The notes under the pieces: generated by a model
Told to the model about the DNA's origin: nothing
Seen by the model: the letters and a program-made list of their open reading frames with translations, nothing else
Databases searched by the model: none
In this document: piece by piece, positions 56,244 to 64,000 of the stretch
Position numbering within the stretch: the first letter of the stretch is position 1
Layout of the letters: each line of letters starts with the position of its first letter
Assembly: GCF_964031115.1 (NCBI RefSeq)
Contig: NZ_OZ035006.1
Coordinates: forward strand, 1,799,605-1,863,604
DNA: 64,000 nucleotides
Direction of reading: 5' to 3'
DNA from: Spiroplasma endosymbiont of Clivina fossor
GTDB lineage: Bacteria > Bacillota_I > Bacilli_A > Mycoplasmatales > Nriv7
Position numbers and translations under genes: made by a program

Positions 56244-56526
56244 ATATTTTTTTGCAATAATACGATATGTACTATATTCTTTTCAGTATTCTAAAGTCAT
56301 AAGTAATCTTTGCTCTATTGATAATTTATTTGGTCTACCACCAATTTGTTTTTGTTTAGCTTCACCTTCTTTTAAAATTTCTACCATTTTCATGAAAGTT
56401 TTATATTTTATGCCTATTAAACTATAAAATTCGTTTTCGTCTTTGTATTTATCTAACATTTGTACTTCACCTAGGAAATAATATTATCAAAATAGTAGAT
56501 AAAATTAAAGGTTATGTACCAAGTCT

Positions 56527-56620
56527 AAGGTAAAAAGACTGTAGATTAAAATTTGGAGAAAGGAAAAGGTGTTATTAATTTTATTAATTAGTAAAAATTC
56601 ACGAAAGGGATTTGATTAAT
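56527..56620 (+). promoter_or_regulatory. Conserved leader of secreted-protein genes, copy 3
   Basis: AAATTTGGAGAAAGGAAAAG, TTTTATTAATTAGTAAAAAT and CACGAAAGGGATTTGATTAA, closest to the leader of the gene at 29062-29406. Confidence 0.6.
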
Positions 56621-57103
56621 ATGAAAAAATTACTAGGAATCTTAGGAACAATAACAATAGCAGGGAGCGGAATGGCGGGACTTGTTGGAAACGCTCCAGC
56701 TCCAGCAAAAAATGAAATTAATTATCAAAAGGCTGATAATTTAGAAAATTTAAATAGAAATAAAAGAGAAAATTACAATAAACCAATAATAATTGATAGT
56801 TATCAATTAAAAGATTCGGGAGTTTGATTTGAAACATATTGATATTGATTTGGTTATTGCAGACTACATTTTAGTCATAATGAAATTGAAAGCCTTATTG
56901 AAGGCGGGCATTCAATAACTGAACTAGCTCAACAAATTGCAGAAGCATTCCCATTCCCTCCACTAGCACCAGTAGCGGTTATAATTGCTGGATGAGTAAC
57001 ATTAAATTTATGAGGATTAAATTCTTATGATTATGGAAATGGTGCGTGGGTAGCATTTCATCTATTACAGCCTGAAATACCCCTTGGATTTGGAAGTAAT
57101 TAA
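56621..57103 (+). CDS. Secreted protein with signal peptide and RNKR motif
   Basis: 160 residues. Signal MKKLLGILGTITIAGSGMAG LVGNAPA, then LENLNRNKRENYN (RNKR at 46-49), then an aromatic-rich mature part (VWFETYWYWFGYCRLHF, where several W are UGA) with AEAFPFPPLAPVAVIIAGW, hydrophobic enough to insert in a membrane. Ends EIPLGFGSN. The N-terminal third is shared with 29062-29406, the rest is not. Start ATG 56621, SD AAAGGG. It could be a bacteriocin-like or host-directed effector; the sequence does not decide. Confidence 0.75.
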
Positions 57104-57166
57104 GAAAGGCAGTCTCGGAATTATTTTTAAGAAATTGAATTATCGCCGAATGGCAGTGCATTTATT

Positions 57167-58255
57167 TTAAGAAACTAATAGTAAAAATTTTTGCAATTTT
57201 TGAAAAGGTGTTTTACTGTTTAAAGATGAATGACGGCGTTCAAAATTATAAAAGTAATAATATTTGTTTAAATAATGTTGAAGCTCATTTTGATTTAATT
57301 TTTTATCCTTAGAATAAAATAATTTGGTATAATGTTGATGGAATCGTTCAATCTTTCCGTTGCTCTGAGGAGAACGGATTGGTGTGGTTTCGTGAACAAT
57401 TCCGTTCCTCGAAAGAAAGGTTGTAAAAGGCCTTTCTTTTACTTTGTATGATTTTTTATTACTTCAGTTAGTAGTAGTAAACTCTGGAGCGTTATCAGTA
57501 CGAAGGCGTTTAATTGTTATACCAAGTTTGCTAAAATCTTTTATTGCTCTTTGCATGGCATTAATTGCGTTATTGGTTCCTAAACTATCATAAACATAAC
57601 CAAATACTATCCGTGTCATTTCGTCAATGAAATCATAAATGTAATATTTTTTATCAACCGGAAAATTTGATGTGGTAATAATTTTAGCATCCATTTGTAA
57701 AAGACCAATCTCAGAAACTTCATAACGCTTAAAATGGCGTTTTGTTTGTTTGATTTGCTGTTTTAATTCTTTTCAACGAGGGTCAGATTTAATTCAACGA
57801 TAAAAAGTTTTGATATTTTTAGGAACTTCTGAATTTTTAATATCGTGAGAACCGATTTTTAAATTATTAAATAAAGACCACATTTCACCTGCTTGAAGAT
57901 TTTTATAATCAAAATATAAATCACATACCTTTTCACGAGAATTTAAACTATATTGATAATTAAGATTTTGTGGTTTTGTAGTTTTAAACAATAACAAATC
58001 TAAATTATCAGAATAATAAGCAGTCATAATTTTTTCCACCCAACGATAAAAGGTTTTCGTTGCATTCTTAAAATATTTTTTAATAAGTTTTGTTAAAGTA
58101 GTTTCTTCCATATAAAAATAAGTGCATAAATTTAAATAGGCAGTAATGCGTTTTTTAGTTTTATAGTAATAAGGATTACGGCAATTAGCACTTAGTCAAC
58201 TTTGTACTTTTGCTTTTAAATCTGCTAAATCAGCTTGGGAAATAATATATTTCAT
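57167..58255 (-). CDS. IS481-like (rve-fold) transposase, intact
   Basis: 362 residues, MKYIISQADLADLKAKVQSW to KFLLLVS. N-terminal helix-turn-helix regions (KTFYRWVEKIM; NIKTFYRWIKSDPRW), then the DDE core: GLLQMDAKIITTSNF, RLRTDNAPEFTTTN, IRSPQSNGKIERFHQHY. Several UGA Trp codons and no frame damage. Lies downstream of plectrovirus cassette X on the same strand and is related to the gene inside the prophage end at 5473-7936, so it may be carried by these phages rather than being a free IS; no terminal repeats were recognised. Confidence 0.85.
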
Positions 58256-58276
58256 TTTTTAAACTCCTTAAATTAA

Positions 58277-58306
58277 GAAAACCGTATTACAAAAAATACG
58301 ATTTTC
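58277..58306 (-). terminator. Hairpin between lipoprotein X and the transposase
   Basis: GAAAACCGTATT / AATACGATTTTC flanking a short loop; probable terminator of cassette X. Confidence 0.55.
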
Positions 58307-58331
58307 AAGAATGGTTATTAAATTACTAAAG

Positions 58332-58760
58332 TTAATAAGGCATTTCGGCAGAAAATGAATTTAAATAAAATATACCTTCTGATTCATAAATAGAAATTTT
58401 AAATTTAACTAAGCTATCAACAACATAAGCATTACTTGAATATGTACCATTATTACGATAAAAATTATTAACTTCATCATAAACATTGGATTTTTCTTTA
58501 ACCAATAAAATAAGACTAGGATTTGGAAAATAACCACCCCCAACATTTCTTGGAATATCATACGGAATATTTAAACCCTGATTCTTAACTTGTAAGAGAT
58601 TAGAATTAAAATTATTTTGAAAATAAGGATTATAAATAAAAGCACTCTGTTTAATGCTAGCAAACTCTAAATCATATTTTTTTAAATCATTGCTATTTTT
58701 ACTACATCCCGAGATAAACATTATACATACTAAATTTAAAGCTGATAAAAATTTTCACAT
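58332..58760 (-). CDS. Plectrovirus solo-domain lipoprotein (cassette X), candidate exclusion/decoy protein
   Basis: 142 residues. Start 58760 (MWKFLSALNLVCIMFISGCS, lipobox ISGC; W is UGA), SD AAAGGAGG. Mature part is one domain, LEFASIKQSAFIYNPYFQNN to LNSFSAEM, ending PY. It differs from the N-terminal domain of the large phage protein upstream (cassette X) at about 3 of 108 residues, yet is unrelated in sequence to the Y domain. It starts 56 bp after the large gene, the same arrangement as Y1. Outer-surface lipoprotein; blocking of phage attachment is inferred. Confidence 0.8.
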
Positions 58761-58816
58761 AAATAAAAATCCTCCTTTCAAAGGAATTATATTTTATATA
58801 AAAATATTGGAAACAT

Positions 58817-60707
58817 TTAAGAAAACTTTTTTAATATCATTAGCAAAATTGCTAAGGGCACTACAAATTCAAATAACATCTGAAATGTCGGAATAACTTC
58901 AAATACTGGGAAAGCAGTTTTCGTAAAATTAATTGTTGTTTTGGCAATATCAGCAAGAGGACGAATTAAAAGATTAATTCCAGAAAGACCAAGTAATCAA
59001 TTTAACACACTAACAGAAGCGTGTTGAATGCCACACGATATGGCACTAAATAAACCCCAATAAGAACAGCTGGGCGTTGGAATTAAATCATCCATATTTC
59101 CGCTTATTCCGCCACCAATAAAAGCTGTTGAATTCAAAATGTTAAAATCGTATAAAGAATAATGATATTCAGTGCTTTCGTTTTTCTTTTTATATAGTGG
59201 GAAAGTTAGTGTAAAAATATTAATTCCATACATGACATCGATTTTAGCATTATAAAAATGCAGTTTATTACTAGTGGAGTTTCATAATTGATTATCATAT
59301 GCTTTTAACACATTAAAATCTATTTGATAAGAACTTTTACCAGTATTAAAACCATTGGCAATTTGTTTATCTTTAACAAAGAAATAGGAACGAAAAATCA
59401 TATTCTTACTATTTTCCATTGTTGAACCAAAGTTAATTAAATACTGTTTGGGATAAAAAGTAATTAAGGAACGATAGAAAAAACCCATTTGTAAAACATT
59501 TTTAGGAATTTGTTGCATCCCTTTGTAATCTAATTCTACATAAGTAGAGGCATCTGTATCAAAACTCGCATAAAAGAACTGGACAAAAAACTCACCTAAA
59601 ACTTTATAAATTTTGTTAAATAAACCATTAATAAAATCAATAGTTAAATCTTTTTGAATAATAAAGTATAAAATCTTTAAAATCAGTCTTTAATTTGTCA
59701 TCATAGCGTAAAAAATGGAAAGTATTACCATAATAATTAATTTGTCCAAAAAAGGTATTAATAAAATCTATTCCAAAACTTGTTACTGACCCAAATTTTA
59801 AAATCGATTTACCATTTTCTAAAAACTCATTATACCCCACAATGCTACCATGCTCAGTTTTTATAGTAATAACATCACCAAAACTGGAAAAGGAAAGTTC
59901 CCTAAAAATAACTTTTTCCATCATATCAGGTTTAGGATATGAGTTTTTGCGACTTAAATTAAATTTACTATTTTGTTTAAAACCATTTAATTTAATTGAA
60001 ATTTCACTCATATATTTAAAATTATCGTCAAAGAAATTAAAAATTGGGACTCAATATAAATAACTATAATTAAATTTATCAAAATCTCGGCGTTGTATCA
60101 TTAAATAATCAAGTTTATCTTGAAACTGATTATACTGATATTCACCATCATTTTTAGTTATTACTGTTGGTAATAATTGCTCGTTCTCTTTTTCGGGTAA
60201 AGGAGACATTTCGGCAGAAAATGAATTTAAATAAAATATACCTTCTGATTCATAAATAGAAATTTTAAATTTAACTAAGCTATCAACAACATAAGCATTA
60301 CTTGAATATGTACCATTATTACGATAAAAATTATTAACTTCATCATAAACATTGGATTTTTCTTTAACCAATAAAATAAGGCTAGAATTTGGAAAATAAC
60401 CACCCCCAACATTTCTTGGAATATCATACGGAATATTTAAACCCTGATTCTTAACTTGTAAGAGATTAGAATTAAAATTATTTCGAAAATAAGGATTATA
60501 AATAAAAGCACTCTGTTTAATGCTAGCAAACTCTAATTCACAACTATTACCACATTGACTGGGATTTGTAGCTCGTTTTTCTCGTTTCATAAAGGATTGT
60601 TCCATATTAGGTTTTGGTGGTTGTTTTGTATCAAAGAACACCCCTAATGGCACCAAACCAATAAACATTATAATTAAATCAAGAAATAATCTTATGCATC
60701 TCATCAC
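58817..60707 (-). pseudogene. Plectrovirus large membrane-anchored protein (SpV1 ORF1-like), cassette X, one frameshift
   Basis: Start MMRCIRLFLDLIIMFIGLVP, MKREKRATNPS (REKR at 42-45), variable domain X, linker SPLPEKENEQLLPTVITKND, conserved body starting DKLDYLMIQRRDFDKFNYSY, C-terminal anchor FEVIPTFQMLFEFVVPLAIL then LLMILKKFS. An extra T near 59675 shifts the frame at KTDFKDF; correcting it gives ILYFIIQKDLTIDFING and an open frame to TAA 58817. About 629 residues when corrected. The body is clearly related to Y1/Y2; the N-terminal domain is not. Confidence 0.8.
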
Positions 60708-60820
60708 GACTTAAAACTCTCTTTTATTGCTTTAAAAGCATGAGAGAATTTATATTCATAATATAATGGACATTCAGAAATATTAATAACTTCTTTTTGA
60801 TGTTTTCTAACTACTTTCAT
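60692..60820 (-). CDS. Small phage ORF overlapping the cassette X start
   Basis: 42 residues, MKVVRKHQKEVINISECPLY ... AIKESFKSWWDA. Its end overlaps the first codons of the large protein (ATGATGAGATGCATAA), suggesting translational coupling. Not recognised; basic N terminus. Confidence 0.4.
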
Positions 60821-61019
60821 TAAAATAAAAACGCTTAATAATTAACTTAACAACTGTCATTAACAAATAAACCATTAATAATCAAAAATACACCTTAAAA
60901 AATACATTTTGAAAATCAAACAATATAAAATCTTTAAAAAACTCATCTGTATTAGTTCTAATTCTTGTTAAAAACACTCAAATTATAACGATAAAACTAT
61001 GAAGTATAATAAAAAAATG
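60821..61019. other. AT-rich phage upstream region
   Basis: No gene seen; A/T-rich with several poly-A runs. Presumably carries the promoter of cassette X. Confidence 0.3.
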
Positions 61020-61416
61020 TTTTAATTTTGTCGAAAACTCTTGATAAAATAAAAAAAATCATCAACTTGATAATTTTAAAAGGCTTTTATGTAAAATTAC
61101 TATTTTTACTTTAACTTTTTTTATACATTAAAATATAATACCGCTGTTTGTTGATTTGGAGTTAAACCCTTATGTTGGTATTTTCATTTTCAGAGATTTA
61201 AATAATTTTGAATATTAGTAAAACCTAAACCATGATAATGAATTAAGGCTTCTTTAAGACTAGATTGTAATTTACTGATTTTATTTAAGTTACGATAACT
61301 AGCTTCAGGATTAATTGTTGTTTTAGTTACACATAAAGTAGAATTTGTTTGTTTTGCTACTAAAAAATATAATTTTTGCATATCGAAAGTAATAATTGAA
61401 TTTTCGTTAATTAATT
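61020..61416 (-). mobile_element. IS1595-type element Z11, 3' fragment
   Basis: Right terminal repeat plus the last third of the transposase (MQKLYFLVAKQTNSTLCVTK to LGFTNIQNYLNL). Cut by IS5-A A10; the remainder is absent from the window. Confidence 0.93.
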
Positions 61417-62484
61417 AGACTTCTTGCAAAATTAATTTAAAATATAATTGAATTGTTGTTTTTAATAAAAAGGTGGAATTTAAATGAAATTTAAAAAAAA
61501 TAATCAAATAAGTGATAAAAATTTTTTAAGATTAACTGGTATTAAACATACTACTTTTAATAAAATGCTAGAAATTTTAAAAATAGAAGAATTAAAAAAG
61601 AGATTTCGTCGCGGAAGAACCAATAAATTATCATTAGAAAATCGTATTTTAATGACTTTAGAATATTGAAGAGAATATAGAACTTATTTTCATATTGCAA
61701 AAAGTTATGATATTAGTGAAAGTAGTTGTTATAGAAATATCAAATGAATTGAAGACACTTTAATAAAACACCCTAATTTTCAACAACTTACTGGTCAAAA
61801 ATCACTATTAAAAGATTATTTCAAAGATAAGACTGTTATAATTGATGTAACTGAAAGCCAAATCCAACGCCCAAAAAAAGACAAAAACAGCACTACTCAG
61901 GAAAAAAGAAAAAACACACAATAAAAACACAAGTTATAATTGAAAAAGATAGTAAAAAAATTATTAGTTCTGATTTTTCTTATGGTAAAAACCATGACTT
62001 TAAAATTTTAAAAGATTCAAAAATTAAATTTTTACCAGAAACAACTGTTTTAGTGGATTTAGGTTATCAAGGCATACAAAAAATTAATCATAATGTTTTA
62101 ATTCCTAAAAGAAAATCAAAGAAAAACCCTTTAAATAAAGAAGAAAAGCAAAATAATGAGCGAATTTCAAAAATGAGAATTGTTATTGAAAATGTTTTTG
62201 CTATACTTAAAAAATTTAAAATTATTAGTGAAAAATATCGAAATCGTAGAAAAAGATTTGCTTTAAGATTTAATTTAATAGCTTCAATTTATAATTTACA
62301 ACTATTAGTTTAAATATATTTGATAATTTAAAATTTCAGTCTTTTTTTATTGTAAATAATAATTTTTATTATGTTTTAATGACAAAATATTTGTAAAAAT
62401 AATCTAAAAATTATTTTAATAACACTTTTATATTTATTTTAAATTTAAAAATTATAATTATCATATTAATGTTGCAAGAAGTCT
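61417..62484 (+). mobile_element. IS5-A copy A10
   Basis: 1068 bp. Both flanks read ATT, but one side is IS1595 and the other crr, so the match may be a coincidence of two recombined insertions. One T to G change in the right terminal repeat (AATGTTGC). Confidence 0.93.
61484..62313 (+). CDS. IS5-A transposase (A10)
   Basis: Intact orfA and orfB. Confidence 0.9.
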
Positions 62485-62968
62485 ATTGAATTATTGCAAT
62501 AACTTCACCAGCTTTAACAGGACCTAATTTAATATTAGTAATTTTTTTACCCTTTAAACTATCAGGTAAAAAAATTAACGGCGATTGATTTGATGTAATC
62601 TCACCAGCAATTTCACTTCAATTAACAACTGCTAATAATTCATTCGCCTTTACTTTTTGACCTTGCTTAACTTTTGGTTCAAACCCCCTACCTTTTAAAT
62701 TAACCGTATCTAAACCAATGTGTAGTAAACATTCTACTTTCGTTTGATGTTGAATTCCATAAGCATGATTCGTAGGAAATATTGAAGTTATCGTACCTGC
62801 AAACGGAGCATAAAACTCATTAGCAGTAGGAATTAATGCGACACCATCACCTAACATCTTTTCATTAAACACTTCATCACTAACATCAGTAATATTAATT
62901 ACCTCACCATCTACAGGTGATAAAACTTCAATTTGCTTTTTTTTAAAAAAATTATCAAAACTAAACAT
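62483..62968 (-). CDS. crr: PTS glucose-type EIIA component
   Basis: Soluble phosphocarrier that passes phosphate from HPr to EIIB of the glucose/GlcNAc permeases. 161 residues, normal length: VLSPVDGEVINITDVSDEVF, IPTANEFYAPFAGTITSIFP, TNHAYGI (supporting His) and LLHIGLDTVNLKG (phosphorylated His), KQGQKVKANELLAVVNW. One UGA Trp. The stop TAG is made of the last T of the gene and AG from the end of IS5-A A10, so the native end was trimmed or replaced by at most a few codons. SD GAAAGGAAA. Confidence 0.95.
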
Positions 62969-63003
62969 TTAATTATTTTCCTTTCATATATCATATATCT
63001 TTA

Positions 63004-63009
63004 ATTATA
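63004..63009 (-). promoter_or_regulatory. Probable -10 box of crr
   Basis: TATAAT on the minus strand, 36 bp before the crr start; no convincing -35 hexamer seen. Confidence 0.5.
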
Positions 63010-63018
63010 TGTGAAAAA

Positions 63019-63047
63019 ATCACTTTTGTCATTAAAACAAAAGTGAT
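63019..63047 (-). terminator. Terminator of the secreted hypothetical gene
   Basis: ATCACTTTTGT / ACAAAAGTGAT hairpin with T-run on the minus strand, between 63073 and the crr promoter. Confidence 0.8.
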
Positions 63048-63072
63048 ATCCCCCCCATCTTACCTTAATAAT

Positions 63073-63642
63073 TTATTTTATAATATTAAATCCAACATTA
63101 TAACTAAGACCTGTTGCTAAATAATGCTTCTGCATTTTATTACTTCACAAATACACATCTAAATAACTCGTTAAAGGGCGATCAACATATAAATCAAATG
63201 AACTAATTAAAGCTGCTGTTAAATCCGCATTACTAGCTCTTCATTTAATTTTCTTAACTTCAAGATCAATCCTTCACCGAATATCTAACTGACTATCAAT
63301 AAATCTTCTAACATCATTAAGAATTTTGTAATAATAATATTTAGCATCCGTTAAAGAAAAATTATATGGTTGTTTTTGTTGTTCAGAAATATTAAAATCT
63401 TTTTTAAAAGTATTAACAGTTCAATTAAAAATCAACGATTTTGAAAAAATAAAATCTTCTAAGATAAATTTAATATTCTGTTCTCATTGTTCTTCATCAA
63501 CTGTTTTATTGATAATAAGATTTAAAACATCAACAGATTTTTCTTCTTTACTTTTAACATTATTAATAGTACCTAAATTGCTTGTAGCTCCTATTGATAA
63601 ACTTGAAATAATTAATAACTTAGTTAATTTATCATTCATCAT
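63073..63642 (-). CDS. Secreted hypothetical protein
   Basis: 189 residues. N-terminal signal-like MMNDKLTKLLIISSLSIGAT, no lipobox Cys. Mature part is helical and polar (DVLNLIINKTVDEEQWEQNI; LTDAKYYYYKILNDVRRFID) with a conserved-looking C-terminal block DLYVDRPLTSYLDVYLW. Start taken as the first of two ATG codons at 63642, SD AAAGG. Sits between ptsG-type and crr genes on one strand but has its own terminator, so likely a separate transcript from crr. Function not recognised. Confidence 0.7.
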
Positions 63643-63736
63643 TTAATAATCAATCCTTTCAGCTTCTTTCTCTTATTAAAACATATTAATTTTTAAATTA
63701 ACTTTTAATTAATTACTATTTACTACTAAATATTTA

Positions 63737-64000
63737 TTACTTTTTAGTTTTTTCTGGTGAAGAGGAGCGATACAAAATTTCCTTAATTTTACTTTTTCAA
63801 ATATCTGATTGACCACCAAAAACTACGCCCACTTGCTTATTACCACCCTTTTTAATACGATTAGTACTTAAAATTTCTAATTCGTTTGCATCAACTTTAT
63901 TCATATCAACGACTTGCACTCGTAGTCTTGAAGCACAAGCATCAATATTTTCAATATTTTCTGCCCCACCCAAAGCAGCTAATATTTTTTCTGCTGTAAC
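63737..64000 (-). CDS. ptsG: PTS EIICB permease, C-terminal EIIB domain (5' part outside the window)
   Basis: 88 residues: ILAALGGAENIENIDACASR LRV has the EIIB phosphorylation Cys in the usual NI...C.SRLRV motif, then VNELEIL-type segment and KKGGNKQVGVVFGGQSDIW. Ends SSPEKTKK. It accepts phosphate from the EIIA encoded at 62483-62968 and transfers it to glucose or GlcNAc in the EIIC channel. Which sugar cannot be told from this piece, so ptsG could also be nagE. Confidence 0.85.

Larger units (their letters stand above)
53334..56459 (-). pseudogene. IS5-B transposase, interrupted twice and frameshifted
   Basis: Start at about 56459 (MLDKYKDENEFYSL). Broken by Z10 at YRIIAKKYNI, by Z9 in KKSKNNPLNPD, and by a 2-bp insertion near VRIVIEHV. 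Confidence 0.88.
53313..56526 (-). mobile_element. IS5-B copy with two IS1595 insertions
   Basis: 3214 bp total; removing Z9, Z10 and their 8-bp duplications leaves 908 bp, the IS5-B length plus a 2-bp CA insertion near 53461. Flanks ATT and AAG differ. Confidence 0.93.

Noticed and set aside
1-64000. CRISPR array
   Set aside because: Repeats are plentiful but all are IS copies, MITE ends or phage duplications; no regularly spaced short repeats with unique spacers and no cas-like genes were seen.

Overview
The window is AT-rich (roughly a quarter G+C). Genes read through only if UGA encodes tryptophan (valS, the PTS genes, every transposase), and it holds SpV1-like plectrovirus genes and mollicute-style insertion sequences. 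This points to Spiroplasma, most likely the S. citri clade. All coding calls use genetic code 4.

The chromosomal backbone is thin: ffh (1-1114), engB/ysxC (2882-3466), a shattered copper-type P-type ATPase (pieces from 3493 to 23158), valS (23230-25845), a decayed membrane-protein gene (27062-28588), tRNA-Gly (41413-41486), a small membrane protein (41559-41975), crr (62483-62968), a secreted hypothetical (63073-63642) and the end of a ptsG-type EIIB gene (63737-64000). Insertion sequences occupy about half of the window: ten copies of a 1068-bp IS5-family element (called IS5-A, copies A1-A10), eleven IS1595-type copies (Z1-Z11), four IS256 copies plus remnants, three copies or pieces of a second IS5-type element (IS5-B, 906 bp), an ISLre2 element with related short relatives, one IS3 element and two IS481-like genes. 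Most insertions have target duplications that can be read by eye, so their order can be reconstructed.

Layout: 1-3466 housekeeping genes with a MITE carrying an IS1595; 3493-23158 the ATPase locus, split by IS256, by a tailed-phage prophage (5305-16998 plus 18619-19881: IS481-like transposase, terminase, SocA/Panacea-type protein, a structured RNA, a holin-like gene, portal and structural genes) and by IS5-A copies, two of which recombined and inverted 18068-19881; 23230-28600 valS and a pseudogene; 28600-33670 a secreted protein and ISLre2; 33670-37440 plectrovirus cassette Y2; 37441-41350 IS debris; 41413-41975 tRNA-Gly and a membrane protein; 42157-48058 a nest of IS inside IS; 48073-51359 plectrovirus cassette Y1; 51563-57103 two secreted-protein genes and a doubly interrupted IS5-B; 57167-60820 plectrovirus cassette X with an IS481-like transposase; 61020-62484 IS debris; 62483-64000 PTS genes.

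The most interesting pattern is in the plectrovirus cassettes. Each large membrane-anchored phage protein carries a cassette-specific N-terminal domain, and a near-identical copy of that same domain is encoded immediately downstream as a free lipoprotein (X with X, Y with Y). This resembles a phage-encoded decoy or superinfection-exclusion module. Also notable are the footprint-proven IS inversion through the copper ATPase, a promoter-structured RNA-terminator unit in the prophage, a 1342-bp composite IS1595 unit that moved twice, and a leader shared by unrelated secreted-protein genes.
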